Origin: Faecalibacterium prausnitzii
GTDB lineage: Bacteria > Bacillota > Clostridia > Oscillospirales > Ruminococcaceae
Assembly: GCF_003324185.1 (NCBI RefSeq)
Contig: NZ_PXUP01000004.1
Span: 117,236 to 181,235 of the forward strand
Length of the DNA stretch: 64,000 bases
Direction of reading: 5' to 3'
In this document: in pieces, positions 23,702 to 34,985 of the stretch
How positions within the stretch are numbered: the stretch's first letter is position 1
How the letters are laid out: every line of letters begins with the position of its first letter
Translations under genes and position numbers: made by a program
The notes under the pieces: model-generated
Told to the model about the DNA's origin: nothing
The model's input: the letters and a program-made list of their open reading frames with translations, nothing else
Databases searched by the model: none

Positions 23702-25136
23702 AAAACTCAGCCACTCCTTTTTTCCGTTCCAGTACCTCCGCAAAGCGCTGGATATACTCGTTCGGATACTTAAAATTGAAGATGCGCTGCATCCGTTTGC
23801 CTCCATCGGCCACCAGTTTGGTGCTGCCGCCCGCACCGGCCGAAAGGATGGTCTGGACTTCCTCCATGATATAGATATTATAGTAACCCTCGTGACCCGG
23901 CTTGCACCAGCCCACGTTTTCCAGATTTTGCAGCGTATTCTTCTGCCGGTAGAGGTAATAGGGGCGGTAACCCGCCTCGGCCAGCAGATGGCATTTTTCC
24001 AGCATGGCGGCTACGTCTGCGTAGTCGTTTTCCTTCTGGTCCTCGATGACGATGCGGGACGCCCGCTTGAGGGTAAGGGTGTGGACGGTGATATTCTCCG
24101 GCTGCAAGGCAATGGCCTGCCGCAGGCTGTGCTCAAAGCCCTCCACCGTATCCCCGGGCAGACCGGCAATGAGGTCCATGTTGATGTCCTCGTGTCCGGC
24201 GCGGCGGGCATCGGCATAGCAATCCAGAATGTCCTGTGCCGAGTGCTTGCGGCCAATGTTTGCCAGCACCGCGTCCGAGAAGGTCTGGGGGTTGATGGAG
24301 ATGCGGGTAGCGCCGTATTCCTTGATGACCGCCAGCTTTTCGGCGTCGGTGCAATCCGGGCGACCTGCCTCCACGGTATATTCTACGACCTTGCCCAGGT
24401 CAAAATTCTCCCGCACAGTGCCCATGAGCTGCCGCAGCTGGGCGGCGGAAAGGCTGGTGGGGGTGCCGCCGCCGATGTAGATGCTGCACAAGGTCAGCCC
24501 TGCACGCTCAGCCTGCGCCCGGATCTCTGCAACCTCCTTGCACAGGCAGTCCACATAGGGCTGCACCAGCTTGCGGTCGCGGTCCAGATTGCAGCTGACA
24601 AAGCTGCAATAGCTGCACCGGGAGGGACAGAACGGGATGCCGATATACAGGCTATACGTCTTGGGGGCGCTGCCCAGCCGCAGGATCGGCTCCTGCAAGT
24701 CGGCAATTTCCTTTGCCATTTCGTATTTTTGCTTCGAGCAGTCGAACCGCTGCAAGAAGAAGCGGTCGATCTGTTCTGCGCTCCACCCGGCGGCGCGTTT
24801 ATCGTGGATCAGCCGCACCGGGCGCACACCGGTCATCTTGCCCCAAGGCGGGCGGATGCCCGTCCACTGGCGCAGCAGGTCATAAGTCAGGCTGGCAAGG
24901 GCAAACTCCGGGGTTTCGCCGCCCTGCTCCACCGGCAGCGGCAGCGGGGCTTCCAGCATTTTGCTCTTTTCGCCCTGCCGCACCAGCACCCGCAGACCGG
25001 TATTGGTCTTTTCTGCCCACAGGCAGTCCTCAGCAGGCTCCGGCGGGGTCAGGGTCAAGGGTGCCATGGGGTAAAACAGGCGGGCAAGATGCTCCACCTC
25101 GTACCCGGAGGGCAGCCCAGTGATATAGATCTTCAT
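23667..25136 (-). CDS. hemZ: Radical SAM coproporphyrinogen dehydrogenase-like protein HemZ
   Basis: 489 residues, close to B. subtilis HemZ (about 500). A family-specific N-terminal domain (1-155) precedes the radical SAM core with C170-PSR-C174-SY-C177, the 4Fe-4S/SAM ligands, then 'IGGGTPTSL' and 'EAGRPD'. HemZ is described as an oxygen-independent coproporphyrinogen oxidase; no other haem gene lies in this window, so the role here may differ (HemW-like or unknown). Twelve bases separate it from the MBL gene. Confidence 0.88.
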   Translation of the reverse strand: MKIYITGLPSGYEVEHLARLFYPMAPLTLTPPEPAEDCLWAEKTNTGLRVLVRQGEKSKMLEAPLPLPVEQGGETPEFALASLTYDLLRQWTGIRPPWGKMTGVRPVRLIHDKRAAGWSAEQIDRFFLQRFDCSKQKYEMAKEIADLQEPILRLGSAPKTYSLYIGIPFCPSRCSYCSFVSCNLDRDRKLVQPYVDCLCKEVAEIRAQAERAGLTLCSIYIGGGTPTSLSAAQLRQLMGTVRENFDLGKVVEYTVEAGRPDCTDAEKLAVIKEYGATRISINPQTFSDAVLANIGRKHSAQDILDCYADARRAGHEDINMDLIAGLPGDTVEGFEHSLRQAIALQPENITVHTLTLKRASRIVIEDQKENDYADVAAMLEKCHLLAEAGYRPYYLYRQKNTLQNLENVGWCKPGHEGYYNIYIMEEVQTILSAGAGGSTKLVADGGKRMQRIFNFKYPNEYIQRFAEVLERKKGVAEFYDHNLGTETTG

Positions 25137-25148
25137 GTCGTTCTCTCT

Positions 25149-25766
25149 TTAAAAAATGTCGTTGCCGCCGCGCAGGGCGCTGCGGATATAGTAGTTGTTG
25201 TCCAGCTCCGCGCCAAAGGTAGAAAATTCGCCGTGGCCGGGCAGCACCTGTGTTTCGCGGGGGATGGGCAGCTGTGCCAGCTTGCGCAGGCTGTCTGCCA
25301 TCTGTGCGCTGCTGCCGCCCTCAAGGTCGGTGCGGCCGATGCTGCCTGCAAACAGCGTATCGCCGCAGAACAGATGCTCACCGCACAGCAGCACCACGCT
25401 GCCGGGGGTGTGGCCGGGGGTGTGCCACGCGGTAAAGCGCAGCTCGTCCACCGCGATCTGCTCCCCTTCTGTATAGCTGCAGTCCGCAGCGGAAAGCGGA
25501 TACATCCGGTCGCCGGCAAGGTCTGCCTTTTCACAGTAGAGGGTGGCGTTCCACTCTGCCTTCAGCGCAGCAGCGCTGCCCACATGGTCGTAGTGGCCGT
25601 GGGTGCACAGGATAGTGGTAAGGGTGGCGTTGTGCTGCTTTAAAATTTCGTCGTAGCTGTGCACCTCTGCCGCCGGGTCGATGACCACGGCATGGCCTGC
25701 ATCGGAGATGAGCAGAAAGGTGTTGGTATACAGCGGCGGTGCCGCAGGAATGTGAAAACCTTGCAT
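25149..25766 (-). CDS. MBL-fold hydrolase, glyoxalase II-like (YqgX type)
   Basis: 205 residues. 'THGHYDHVG' (H56-x-H58-x-D60-H61) gives the metal motif; 'HTPGHTPGSVVLL' and 'FCGDTLFAGSIGRTDLEGG' provide the remaining ligands. Length and motifs fit the stand-alone hydroxyacylglutathione-hydrolase-like group found in Firmicutes, probably thioester hydrolases. The ATG at 25766 is preferred over 25787: GGAG is 6 nt upstream. Two bases separate it from dtd. Confidence 0.87.
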   Translation of the reverse strand: MQGFHIPAAPPLYTNTFLLISDAGHAVVIDPAAEVHSYDEILKQHNATLTTILCTHGHYDHVGSAAALKAEWNATLYCEKADLAGDRMYPLSAADCSYTEGEQIAVDELRFTAWHTPGHTPGSVVLLCGEHLFCGDTLFAGSIGRTDLEGGSSAQMADSLRKLAQLPIPRETQVLPGHGEFSTFGAELDNNYYIRSALRGGNDIF

Positions 25767-25768
25767 CG

Positions 25769-26230
25769 TTACTCCTTCTTTTTCCACTCGTCGGTATCAA
25801 TGATGATGGTGCAGGGGCCCTCGTTCACCAGCGACACCTGCATATGGGCACCGAACTCGCCGTGCTGCACGTCCTTGAGGCCGTGCTTCGCCATCTCGGC
25901 AAGGAACAGCTCATAGGCATCCACCGAGAGGGGCGGTTTTGCTGCCTTGATAAAGCTGGGACGGTAGCCCTTTTTGGTATCGCCGTAAAGGGTGAACTGG
26001 CTGACCACCAGCGCGGAATAGCCCAGATCCCGGGCACTCAGGTTCAGCTTGCCCTCGGCATCCGGGAAAATGCGCAGACCCGCGCATTTATCGGCAAGCT
26101 TTGGCACGATGTCCAGCGTGTCGGTATCCTTGACCCCCAGCAGGATCATGATTCCCGGCCCGATAGCGCGGGGTTCGCCGCCTTCCACCCGCACACTGGC
26201 GGAGGATACGGCCTGAATAACTGCTCGCAT
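25769..26230 (-). CDS. dtd: D-aminoacyl-tRNA deacylase
   Basis: 153 residues, normal length. The catalytic strip 'SQFTLYGDTKKGYRPSF' and the cross-subunit 'NEGPCTIIID' (Gly-cisPro motif) are present. Dtd removes D-amino acids and glycine wrongly attached to tRNA. It follows relA by 4 bp, the arrangement seen in many Firmicutes (relA-dtd). Confidence 0.96.
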   Translation of the reverse strand: MRAVIQAVSSASVRVEGGEPRAIGPGIMILLGVKDTDTLDIVPKLADKCAGLRIFPDAEGKLNLSARDLGYSALVVSQFTLYGDTKKGYRPSFIKAAKPPLSVDAYELFLAEMAKHGLKDVQHGEFGAHMQVSLVNEGPCTIIIDTDEWKKKE

Positions 26231-26234
26231 TGCG

Positions 26235-28577
<2,343 letters not shown>

Positions 28578-30710
28578 TTATAGTTCCTCCAGACATTTCA
28601 GGATGGGGGCATCGCCAAGGTTCTTTTTGCCTGCTGTCGGCACCAGCTCCCAGAACTTTGCCCCGCCTTTTTCCGCTGCGGTGATCAGCCCCACCTGTTC
28701 CAAGGCGGCAACTGCCACCAGCGTTTTGCCGGTCTGCTCCTCGCCCAGCTTTGCGCACAGGGGCTGCAGATCCTCGGCGTGCCAGCGGCGGGACTGCAAT
28801 TCCCGGTACACGGCAATGATATCCGTGCGTGCGGGGGCGATCTGTTTCTTTTGTTCATCGGTCAGGGGGGTGCCCCGGCGCAGTGCCTGCACCAGTGCAG
28901 CCTGCCGCGCCAGCTCTGCGCCCAGCCCTGCCGGGTGCAGGTCGATGATGCGGCCGGAAAGTTGTGCGCCCCGGGCGGACTCGTAGACCGAAAGGTTCAG
29001 CGCTGCGTCCACCACATCGCCCAGCGCGTAGGGCAGCTGCTCGGCGGGCATCCCGAACCAGACGGCGTACAGGCAGCTATTGCCCTGCCGCAGCCGCAGG
29101 CGGCTGTGCCGCCCCTCCGATACCGGGTATACGCCGTCCACCACGGCGCTTTGCAGCAGGAACACCGGGGTGGGGTTCTCCGCCCCGTAGGGTGCCAGCT
29201 GGTCCAGATGCCGCACGCATTCCACCGTGATACGATCCAGATGGATGGTCACATCACAGGTAAGCGGCGGGGTGTGCAGCACCGGGCACTCCCGGGCAGC
29301 CCACTCGTTCAGGCGGCGGCGCAGCTGGGGCAGGTTTTCTTCCCGGACGGAAAGTCCCGCCGCCATGGCGTGACCGCCGTAGCGCACCAGAAGGTCGGCA
29401 CAGGAGCCGATGCAGGCGTGCAGGTTAAAGCCCTGCACACTGCGCCCGCTGCCCTTGCCCTCGCCGTGCTCGTCGATGGTGACCACGATGACCGGGCGTC
29501 CGGTGCGTTCCACCAGCCGGGACGCCACGATGCCGATGACGCCGGGATGCCAGTCCCGTCCCCACAGCAGCATGATGCGGTCGTCCAGCCGCTCGGGCTG
29601 CTGTTCCAGCAGCTCTTCGGCAGCTTTGAAGATCTGCTGCTCGGTCTCCTGCCGGTGGGCATTGATCTCGTTCAGTTTGTGCGCCAGCTCCTCGGCTCTG
29701 TCCGGGTCCTCGCAGAGCACCAGCTGCAAAGCGGTAACGGCGTTATCCATGCGGCCTGCCGCGTTGATGCGGGGCGCGATGGCGTAGCTGATGTTCTCGG
29801 CGGTGATGGGCTTGCCCGCAAGGCCGACTTCCTCTAAAAGTGCCCCAAAGCCGGGGCGGTCGGTCTGCTGCAGCTGCCGCAGACCGGCTTTGACTAGAGT
29901 GCGGTTCTCCCCTACCAGCGGCATCACGTCCGCCACCGTGCCCACAGCGGCAAGGTCGCCGCAGTAATCCAGCATTTCCTCCGGCGGACAGCCGTCCAGC
30001 GCGGCGCAGAGCTTGAAGGCTACGCCCGCACCGCACAGACCCTTGAAGGGGCTGTGGTCGTCCTCCCGGCGGGGGTCCACCACGGCCACCGCCTTAGGCA
30101 AAGTCTCCGGCGGCAGATGGTGGTCGGTGATGATCAGATCCATGCCCAGCGAAGCCGCAAAGTCGGCTTCCTCCACGGCAGAGATGCCGTTATCCACCGT
30201 CACGATGAGGGTGCAGCCCTTGTTGTGCATGGACTGGATGGCGTTTTTAGAAAGGCCGTAGCCGTCCCCCTCGCGGCTGGGCAGCATACACTTGACAGTT
30301 GCGCCCATGCCCTTGAGGTGCTGGTACAGCAGGGCGGTGGCGGTCACGCCGTCCACATCGTAATCGCCGAACACTGCAATGGTCTCGCCGTTGTCGATGG
30401 CCTGCCAGATGCGCTGACAGGCGGCGTCCATATCGGTCAGCAGCGCGGGGTCGGAAAGCTCCTCCTCCCCTGCCAGCAAGGTCAGCGCTTCGGCGGGATC
30501 GGTGATGCCCCGGGCGGCAAGGATGCCCGCCAGCAGGGCGTTTTCCTTCTGCTGGGCAGCCAGCACGGCCTTATATTTTTCGTCTGACCACGGCGCTTCG
30601 TCCATGGCCTGCTCTTCCAGCTGTGCCGCTGCCTGCTCGGCAATGGCGGCGGTCAGTTCCCGCACAGCGGTGCGGTCCAGCGGTTTTTGTTCCCAAGCGC
30701 GGTAGGTCAT
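28578..30710 (-). CDS. recJ: Single-stranded-DNA exonuclease RecJ
   Basis: 710 residues. DHH phosphoesterase motifs are 'FGDYDVDG' (114-121) and D196-H-H198; the DHHA1 motif 'RYGGHAMAAGLS' and an OB-fold follow. RecJ degrades single-stranded DNA 5' to 3' in recombination and mismatch/base repair. It has a longer C-terminus than E. coli RecJ (577 aa), as in other Firmicutes. The start overlaps the stop of the upstream gene as ATGA, and relA follows with no gap. Confidence 0.94.
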   Translation of the reverse strand: MTYRAWEQKPLDRTAVRELTAAIAEQAAAQLEEQAMDEAPWSDEKYKAVLAAQQKENALLAGILAARGITDPAEALTLLAGEEELSDPALLTDMDAACQRIWQAIDNGETIAVFGDYDVDGVTATALLYQHLKGMGATVKCMLPSREGDGYGLSKNAIQSMHNKGCTLIVTVDNGISAVEEADFAASLGMDLIITDHHLPPETLPKAVAVVDPRREDDHSPFKGLCGAGVAFKLCAALDGCPPEEMLDYCGDLAAVGTVADVMPLVGENRTLVKAGLRQLQQTDRPGFGALLEEVGLAGKPITAENISYAIAPRINAAGRMDNAVTALQLVLCEDPDRAEELAHKLNEINAHRQETEQQIFKAAEELLEQQPERLDDRIMLLWGRDWHPGVIGIVASRLVERTGRPVIVVTIDEHGEGKGSGRSVQGFNLHACIGSCADLLVRYGGHAMAAGLSVREENLPQLRRRLNEWAARECPVLHTPPLTCDVTIHLDRITVECVRHLDQLAPYGAENPTPVFLLQSAVVDGVYPVSEGRHSRLRLRQGNSCLYAVWFGMPAEQLPYALGDVVDAALNLSVYESARGAQLSGRIIDLHPAGLGAELARQAALVQALRRGTPLTDEQKKQIAPARTDIIAVYRELQSRRWHAEDLQPLCAKLGEEQTGKTLVAVAALEQVGLITAAEKGGAKFWELVPTAGKKNLGDAPILKCLEEL

Positions 30711-32053
30711 TCAAATTCCCTCCCGGTCAGGCCGTCGTTGGCCAGCATTCCCTGCAAAGCGGCGATCTCGGAAGAAATATCCATGGCTACGTCCGAAAGC
30801 AGATTGTTGTACAGGTTCTCATACGCCTGATTCAAGGTATGCAGGATGCCTGCGATATCCCGGCGGATGGTCTCGGCGTTTTCGCCCTGCTGCCCCTGCA
30901 CGTCGTTATAGGTGTGCAGCAGCTTGAGGGTGGTGGGGATATAATATTCCGCAAAGCGGCGGGTCTTGGGCTGGCTTTCCGGGTGTGCTTCCAGCCAGTC
31001 GCAGATGGCGGTAGTGGTCTTGTGCATCGCCACCAGCTCTTCCCGTGCCTGCGCATCCTGCATGAGCTGCTGCTCTTTTTCCAGCACAGCGGCAAAGCGG
31101 CGGGCGGTATCCAGACTGAGCGGAACAGCGCCGCTCTCTGGCTGTTCCGGCTGCGGCGGCACGGCGGCAGCGGCGGCTTTCTCCTTGGCGGCGCGGTAGT
31201 CCTCTGCCGTCAGGTAGAGCGTCTCGGTCTCATCGTCCAGCCATGCATTCAGCCAGCCTTTGTGGATGTATTTTTGCAGCCGCTTGTGCACTTTTTTCGG
31301 TTTCTGGTGGGTCAGGTCGGCCAGCATCGAAACAGGCAGGCCCTTATGGTAGTCCACGCTGTCGGCGTAGTCGGCAAACTGGCCCATCTGTCTGCCCGCC
31401 TTCATCCGGGCTGCACCACAGGCCGTCATCCAGCCAAAGCCCGCCGTGGCAAGGCCCAGCACGCTGCTGACGATGCCCAGCACGTTGTAGGCGGTGTTCA
31501 TAACGTAGTCCGTGCCCGTCATCAGGATGCCGCCGCCCTCAGTAGCCGACACTACAACGTCACCCAAAGCAGCCGGCGAAATAGTGCCCAGCCCGATGAG
31601 GCAGCCCAGCGTCCCCAGCCCGAAGATCACCGCAAAGGCGATGCCCACAGCCAGCAGGGTGTAGCCTGCGCTATGGCGTTTTTTTGCGCTGATACGGATA
31701 CTTTCCACCGGGGTCGGCTCCGGCTTTGCAAAAATCTGCCGGAACCAGCCGGGCATCCCGGCGGGGTCGGCATCCGCAGCACCTTCGCGGAAAGGCTGTT
31801 TTGCATCCCCGTAGGGATAGCCTCTGCGTCCCTGCCGGAAAGCTTTTGCCGCCTCCCCGATGCCGTAGTTGGCTGCATGGACGGCTGCCTTGCCCACATC
31901 CCACGCCCGGTCGCCGATGTCCATGCCCCTGCCCTCAAAGCCGTGGGCAAAGGCATCGGTCATGGTGTCGCCAAAGGCGCGCAGCTGGTCTTCCAGCTCC
32001 TGCTGTACCTGCCGGCCTTCGTTATTTCGGTTATCGTTTTCACGATCGTACAT
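30707..32053 (-). CDS. XpaC-like (5-bromo-4-chloroindolyl phosphate hydrolysis family) membrane protein
   Basis: 448 residues. An acidic glycine-rich N-terminus (1-125) precedes two membrane segments (about 127-155 and 180-212); a winged-helix-like stretch ('GLPVSMLADLTHQKPKKVHKRLQKYIHKGWLN') and a long helical C-terminus follow. The final pattern 'YYIPTTLKLLHTYNDVQGQQGENAETIRRDIAGILHTLNQAYENL' is the XpaC family signature; XpaC proteins are often found near tellurite-resistance TelA. The biochemical role is not established. GGGTGAG at the end of the preceding gene provides the ribosome site. Confidence 0.75.
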   Translation of the reverse strand: MYDRENDNRNNEGRQVQQELEDQLRAFGDTMTDAFAHGFEGRGMDIGDRAWDVGKAAVHAANYGIGEAAKAFRQGRRGYPYGDAKQPFREGAADADPAGMPGWFRQIFAKPEPTPVESIRISAKKRHSAGYTLLAVGIAFAVIFGLGTLGCLIGLGTISPAALGDVVVSATEGGGILMTGTDYVMNTAYNVLGIVSSVLGLATAGFGWMTACGAARMKAGRQMGQFADYADSVDYHKGLPVSMLADLTHQKPKKVHKRLQKYIHKGWLNAWLDDETETLYLTAEDYRAAKEKAAAAAVPPQPEQPESGAVPLSLDTARRFAAVLEKEQQLMQDAQAREELVAMHKTTTAICDWLEAHPESQPKTRRFAEYYIPTTLKLLHTYNDVQGQQGENAETIRRDIAGILHTLNQAYENLYNNLLSDVAMDISSEIAALQGMLANDGLTGREFE

Positions 32054-32063
32054 TTAAATTTTC

Positions 32064-33659
32064 TCACCCTTCTGCCGGTGCATACCGGCTGATGATGGCG
32101 CGTGCCACCCGCAGGCCATCCACGGCGGCGCTCATAATGCCGCCCGCATATCCCGCACCCTCGCCGCAGGGGTAAAGCCCTGCCAGCTGGGTGCACACAA
32201 AGTCCTCTTCCCGCTTGAGCCGTACCGGGCTGCTGGTGCGGGTCTCAAGGCCGGTGAGGATGGCGTCCGGCGCGGTGTAGCCCGCGATCTTGCGCTCGTA
32301 GGCGCGCAGACCCGCCCGCAGGGTGTCCGCCAGCTCCCCGGGCAGCAGTGCGCCCAGGTCTGCGGCAGTCACGCCGCGGTCGTAGGTAGGCTGCACGCTG
32401 CCGATGCGCAGCTGCCCGCGCCCTTCCAGAAAGCTTTGCACATTCTCTGCCGGGGCGGCGTAAGCCCCGGCGGCACGGCCAGCGGCGTAGGCTTTTGCTT
32501 CCAGCTCCCGCTGAAAAGCGATGGCGCGGCGGGGGTCGTTGGCAAAATCCGCCCCGCCTACGCTGACTACCACCGCCGCGTTGGCGTTTTTGCCGCTGCG
32601 GGCATGGTAGCTCATGCCGTTGGTCACAACGCGCTCTTCCTCACTGGCGGAAGCCACCACCTGACCGCCGGGGCACATACAGAAGGTGTATACGCACCTC
32701 TCGCCAACGTGCTGGGAGAGCTGGTACTCGCCCCGGGGCAGCGCCGGATGCCCGGCGGCTTCGTGGTAAAGGCTTTTTTCGATCTCGGTTTGCAGGTGCT
32801 CGGCGCGGAAACCCACGCTGAAAGGCTTGCACTCCAGCACAAGGCCGCTGTCCATCAGCATACTGAAGGTATCCCGTGCCGAGTGTCCCACTGCAAACAC
32901 CAGCGTCTCGCAGGCAAAGCTGCCATTTGTAGTAGTGATGCCCACAAGCCGGCCGTTTTTGCGCTCCAGCCCGGTGAGCGCGGTGTTGAAGTGCACCTCG
33001 CCGCCCAGAGACTCGATCTCCCTGCGGATGGAGGTGATGACGCCGCGCAGCAGGTCGGTGCCCACATGGGGCTTTTGCTTCCATGCGATCTCTGCCGGGG
33101 CACCGTGCTGCAAAAACACCTCGGTGACAAAATCACACAGTTCATCCCCGATGCGGGTGGTCAGCTTGCCATCCGAGAAGGTGCCCGCGCCGCCCTCGCC
33201 GAACTGGATGTTGGCGTTGGGGTCCAGCTGACCGGTGGCGGAAAAGTGCTCCACCGCCTGCACACGGGCATCCAGCGCAGGGCCGCGCTCCAGCACGATG
33301 GGGCGGTAGCCCTGCCGTGCCAGCAGCAGGGCCGCAAACAGCCCCGCCGGGCCCAGTCCGCACACCACAGGGCGGTGCACAAGCGGCTGGGTGCCAACGT
33401 GCAGGGTAAAGTCTACCCGGCGGTGCAGGACAGCGTCCGGGCAGCGGGCTGCAAGGGCGGCCTCTTCTCCGGGCTGCTTGAGGGTGACCGCCACGGTATA
33501 TACCAGCTTGGGCTGGCCGTGGCGGGCATCCACCGAAAGCTTTGCCACGCCGGTGTGCTCTACCTTGCTGCGGGGCACCCGCAGGGTGTGCAGCGCCTTT
33601 TCAAATGCCTGCGGCTCTGCGGCAGAGAGGGGCAGACGGATGTTGCGAACCAGAATCAT
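32064..33659 (-). CDS. FAD-dependent dehydrogenase-like protein (COG2509 type)
   Basis: 531 residues. A ~90-residue N-terminal domain precedes the dinucleotide fold 'VCGLGPAGLFAALLLARQGYRPIVLERG' (residues ~98-125). 'FGEGGAGTFSDGKLTTRI' and the C-terminal 'LYPCGEGAGYAGGIMSAAVDGLRVA' complete the FAD site. This is the large family of 'NAD(FAD)-utilising dehydrogenases' of unknown substrate, common in anaerobes. It follows cdaR after 21 bp, with AAAGGA upstream. Confidence 0.85.
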   Translation of the reverse strand: MILVRNIRLPLSAAEPQAFEKALHTLRVPRSKVEHTGVAKLSVDARHGQPKLVYTVAVTLKQPGEEAALAARCPDAVLHRRVDFTLHVGTQPLVHRPVVCGLGPAGLFAALLLARQGYRPIVLERGPALDARVQAVEHFSATGQLDPNANIQFGEGGAGTFSDGKLTTRIGDELCDFVTEVFLQHGAPAEIAWKQKPHVGTDLLRGVITSIRREIESLGGEVHFNTALTGLERKNGRLVGITTTNGSFACETLVFAVGHSARDTFSMLMDSGLVLECKPFSVGFRAEHLQTEIEKSLYHEAAGHPALPRGEYQLSQHVGERCVYTFCMCPGGQVVASASEEERVVTNGMSYHARSGKNANAAVVVSVGGADFANDPRRAIAFQRELEAKAYAAGRAAGAYAAPAENVQSFLEGRGQLRIGSVQPTYDRGVTAADLGALLPGELADTLRAGLRAYERKIAGYTAPDAILTGLETRTSSPVRLKREEDFVCTQLAGLYPCGEGAGYAGGIMSAAVDGLRVARAIISRYAPAEG

Positions 33660-33680
33660 TTGTTGTGTTTTCCTTTAAAT

Positions 33681-34985
33681 TTAGTTGCTTTCAATGCGGC
33701 ATTGCAGCACATAGCTGCCCAGTGCAAAGATCTTGCCGTTGGAGGGTACATACAGCCGGCAGGCAATGTTCTGCTGGCCGGTAGCCACGGCAAAGTCCTC
33801 GGCGTCGATCTCAATGACCACCTGCTCGGGGGTCAAAGTCTCCATAGCACCCTTGGGGCCGCAGAGGATCACGTTCATCAGCCGCTCGGTCTCCACCGTC
33901 AGCTGATAGGTGGCGGGCAGATTGACCACCTGCACACAGCTGGAGGGCAGGTTCATGGTCTTGGTCTCCAGCCCGGAGCAGTCAAAGCTGACCGTGATGG
34001 TGGAGATATTGTCCAGCAGATAGATATCTGTCGGCAGCTCGATGGGCATCTCGTACACCTTGTTCAGACTGAATGTGGAAAGGTCGATGGTGCCGATGGA
34101 CAAGGTGGATAGTGCATCGATCTTTTCTGCCGGGCCCGCTACCTTGAGCTGCTTGCAGCTGAGGGCATAGCTCAGCACCGAGTTATCGAACCCGCGCGGC
34201 GCGTTGATAAAATTCACCTTCACCGGCAGGGTCGCCGTCTTGTACACTTGCAGCGTCACGTCCACATTGCTTTCTTCCAGCGTGGTGTACTGGAACTTGA
34301 CCTCTTTGCCGCCGCTGGTGTAGAAGCGCAGAGGGGTGTTCAGCGTGACCGACTCGGTCAGTTCGCTGCTGTAAGATGCCTCGGCGGTGCAGGTAGCCAC
34401 CTTGCTCAGCTCGCTGCTGGGGCCGGACAGGGTGACGGTCTCCTTGGAGACCTCGGTGCTGTAAAGGATATAGCCGTCTGCAATGCGCAGATAGTTGGTG
34501 GTAGCGGTAACGGGCAGGGTCTTTTCCTCCACCACGTCAAACACCACATCCACCGTGTTGTCGTTGCCTTCCATGGTCACGGTCACGCCGTTGAGCAGGC
34601 CGTTTGCACCGCGCACCAGCAGCCGCAGGGTCTTTTCGCCACTGTCGCGCACGCTAGACCAGTCCGGGTAGACCACAAAGTCCGAGGCGCTGAGCCCGCC
34701 AATGGTGTAGCCATCGCCGGAAAGCTTCAGGTTCACGGTCTTGTCCTCGGCGCTGACGATGCTCAGGCCCCGAGAGGTATAGGCGGCGGAATCGTAGGTG
34801 TAATCCACCGGCACATTATAAATGGTGTTGGTGGTGCCGGGTTGAACGATGATGGTGACCACCATCCATGCAACGATGGCACCCAGCACGGACAGTGCCA
34901 GCCGGACGCGGCGGTCATCCAGAAGATTTTTCTTTTTGCGGACGGCAGGCTTTGCGCCATTCGTCTTGTTCGGCTGGTTGCTCAT
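33681..34985 (-). CDS. cdaR: YbbR-domain regulator of diadenylate cyclase (CdaR)
   Basis: 434 residues: basic cytoplasmic N-terminus, one membrane helix (about 29-48) and about four extracytoplasmic YbbR repeats ('VNLKLSGDGYTIGGLSASDFVVYPDWSSV', 'VTLSGPSSELSKV', 'LKVAGPAEKIDAL'). CdaR binds and modulates CdaA. The ATG at 34985 overlaps the cdaA stop (ATGA) and has GGGGGAGG upstream, so the pair is co-translated. In many Firmicutes glmM follows; here an FAD enzyme gene does. Confidence 0.9.
   Translation of the reverse strand: MSNQPNKTNGAKPAVRKKKNLLDDRRVRLALSVLGAIVAWMVVTIIVQPGTTNTIYNVPVDYTYDSAAYTSRGLSIVSAEDKTVNLKLSGDGYTIGGLSASDFVVYPDWSSVRDSGEKTLRLLVRGANGLLNGVTVTMEGNDNTVDVVFDVVEEKTLPVTATTNYLRIADGYILYSTEVSKETVTLSGPSSELSKVATCTAEASYSSELTESVTLNTPLRFYTSGGKEVKFQYTTLEESNVDVTLQVYKTATLPVKVNFINAPRGFDNSVLSYALSCKQLKVAGPAEKIDALSTLSIGTIDLSTFSLNKVYEMPIELPTDIYLLDNISTITVSFDCSGLETKTMNLPSSCVQVVNLPATYQLTVETERLMNVILCGPKGAMETLTPEQVVIEIDAEDFAVATGQQNIACRLYVPSNGKIFALGSYVLQCRIESN

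Noticed and set aside
23667..25136. A haem biosynthesis locus around hemZ
   Set aside because: No other haem gene is present; neighbours are tRNA proofreading and nucleotide genes, so a pathway claim is not supported.
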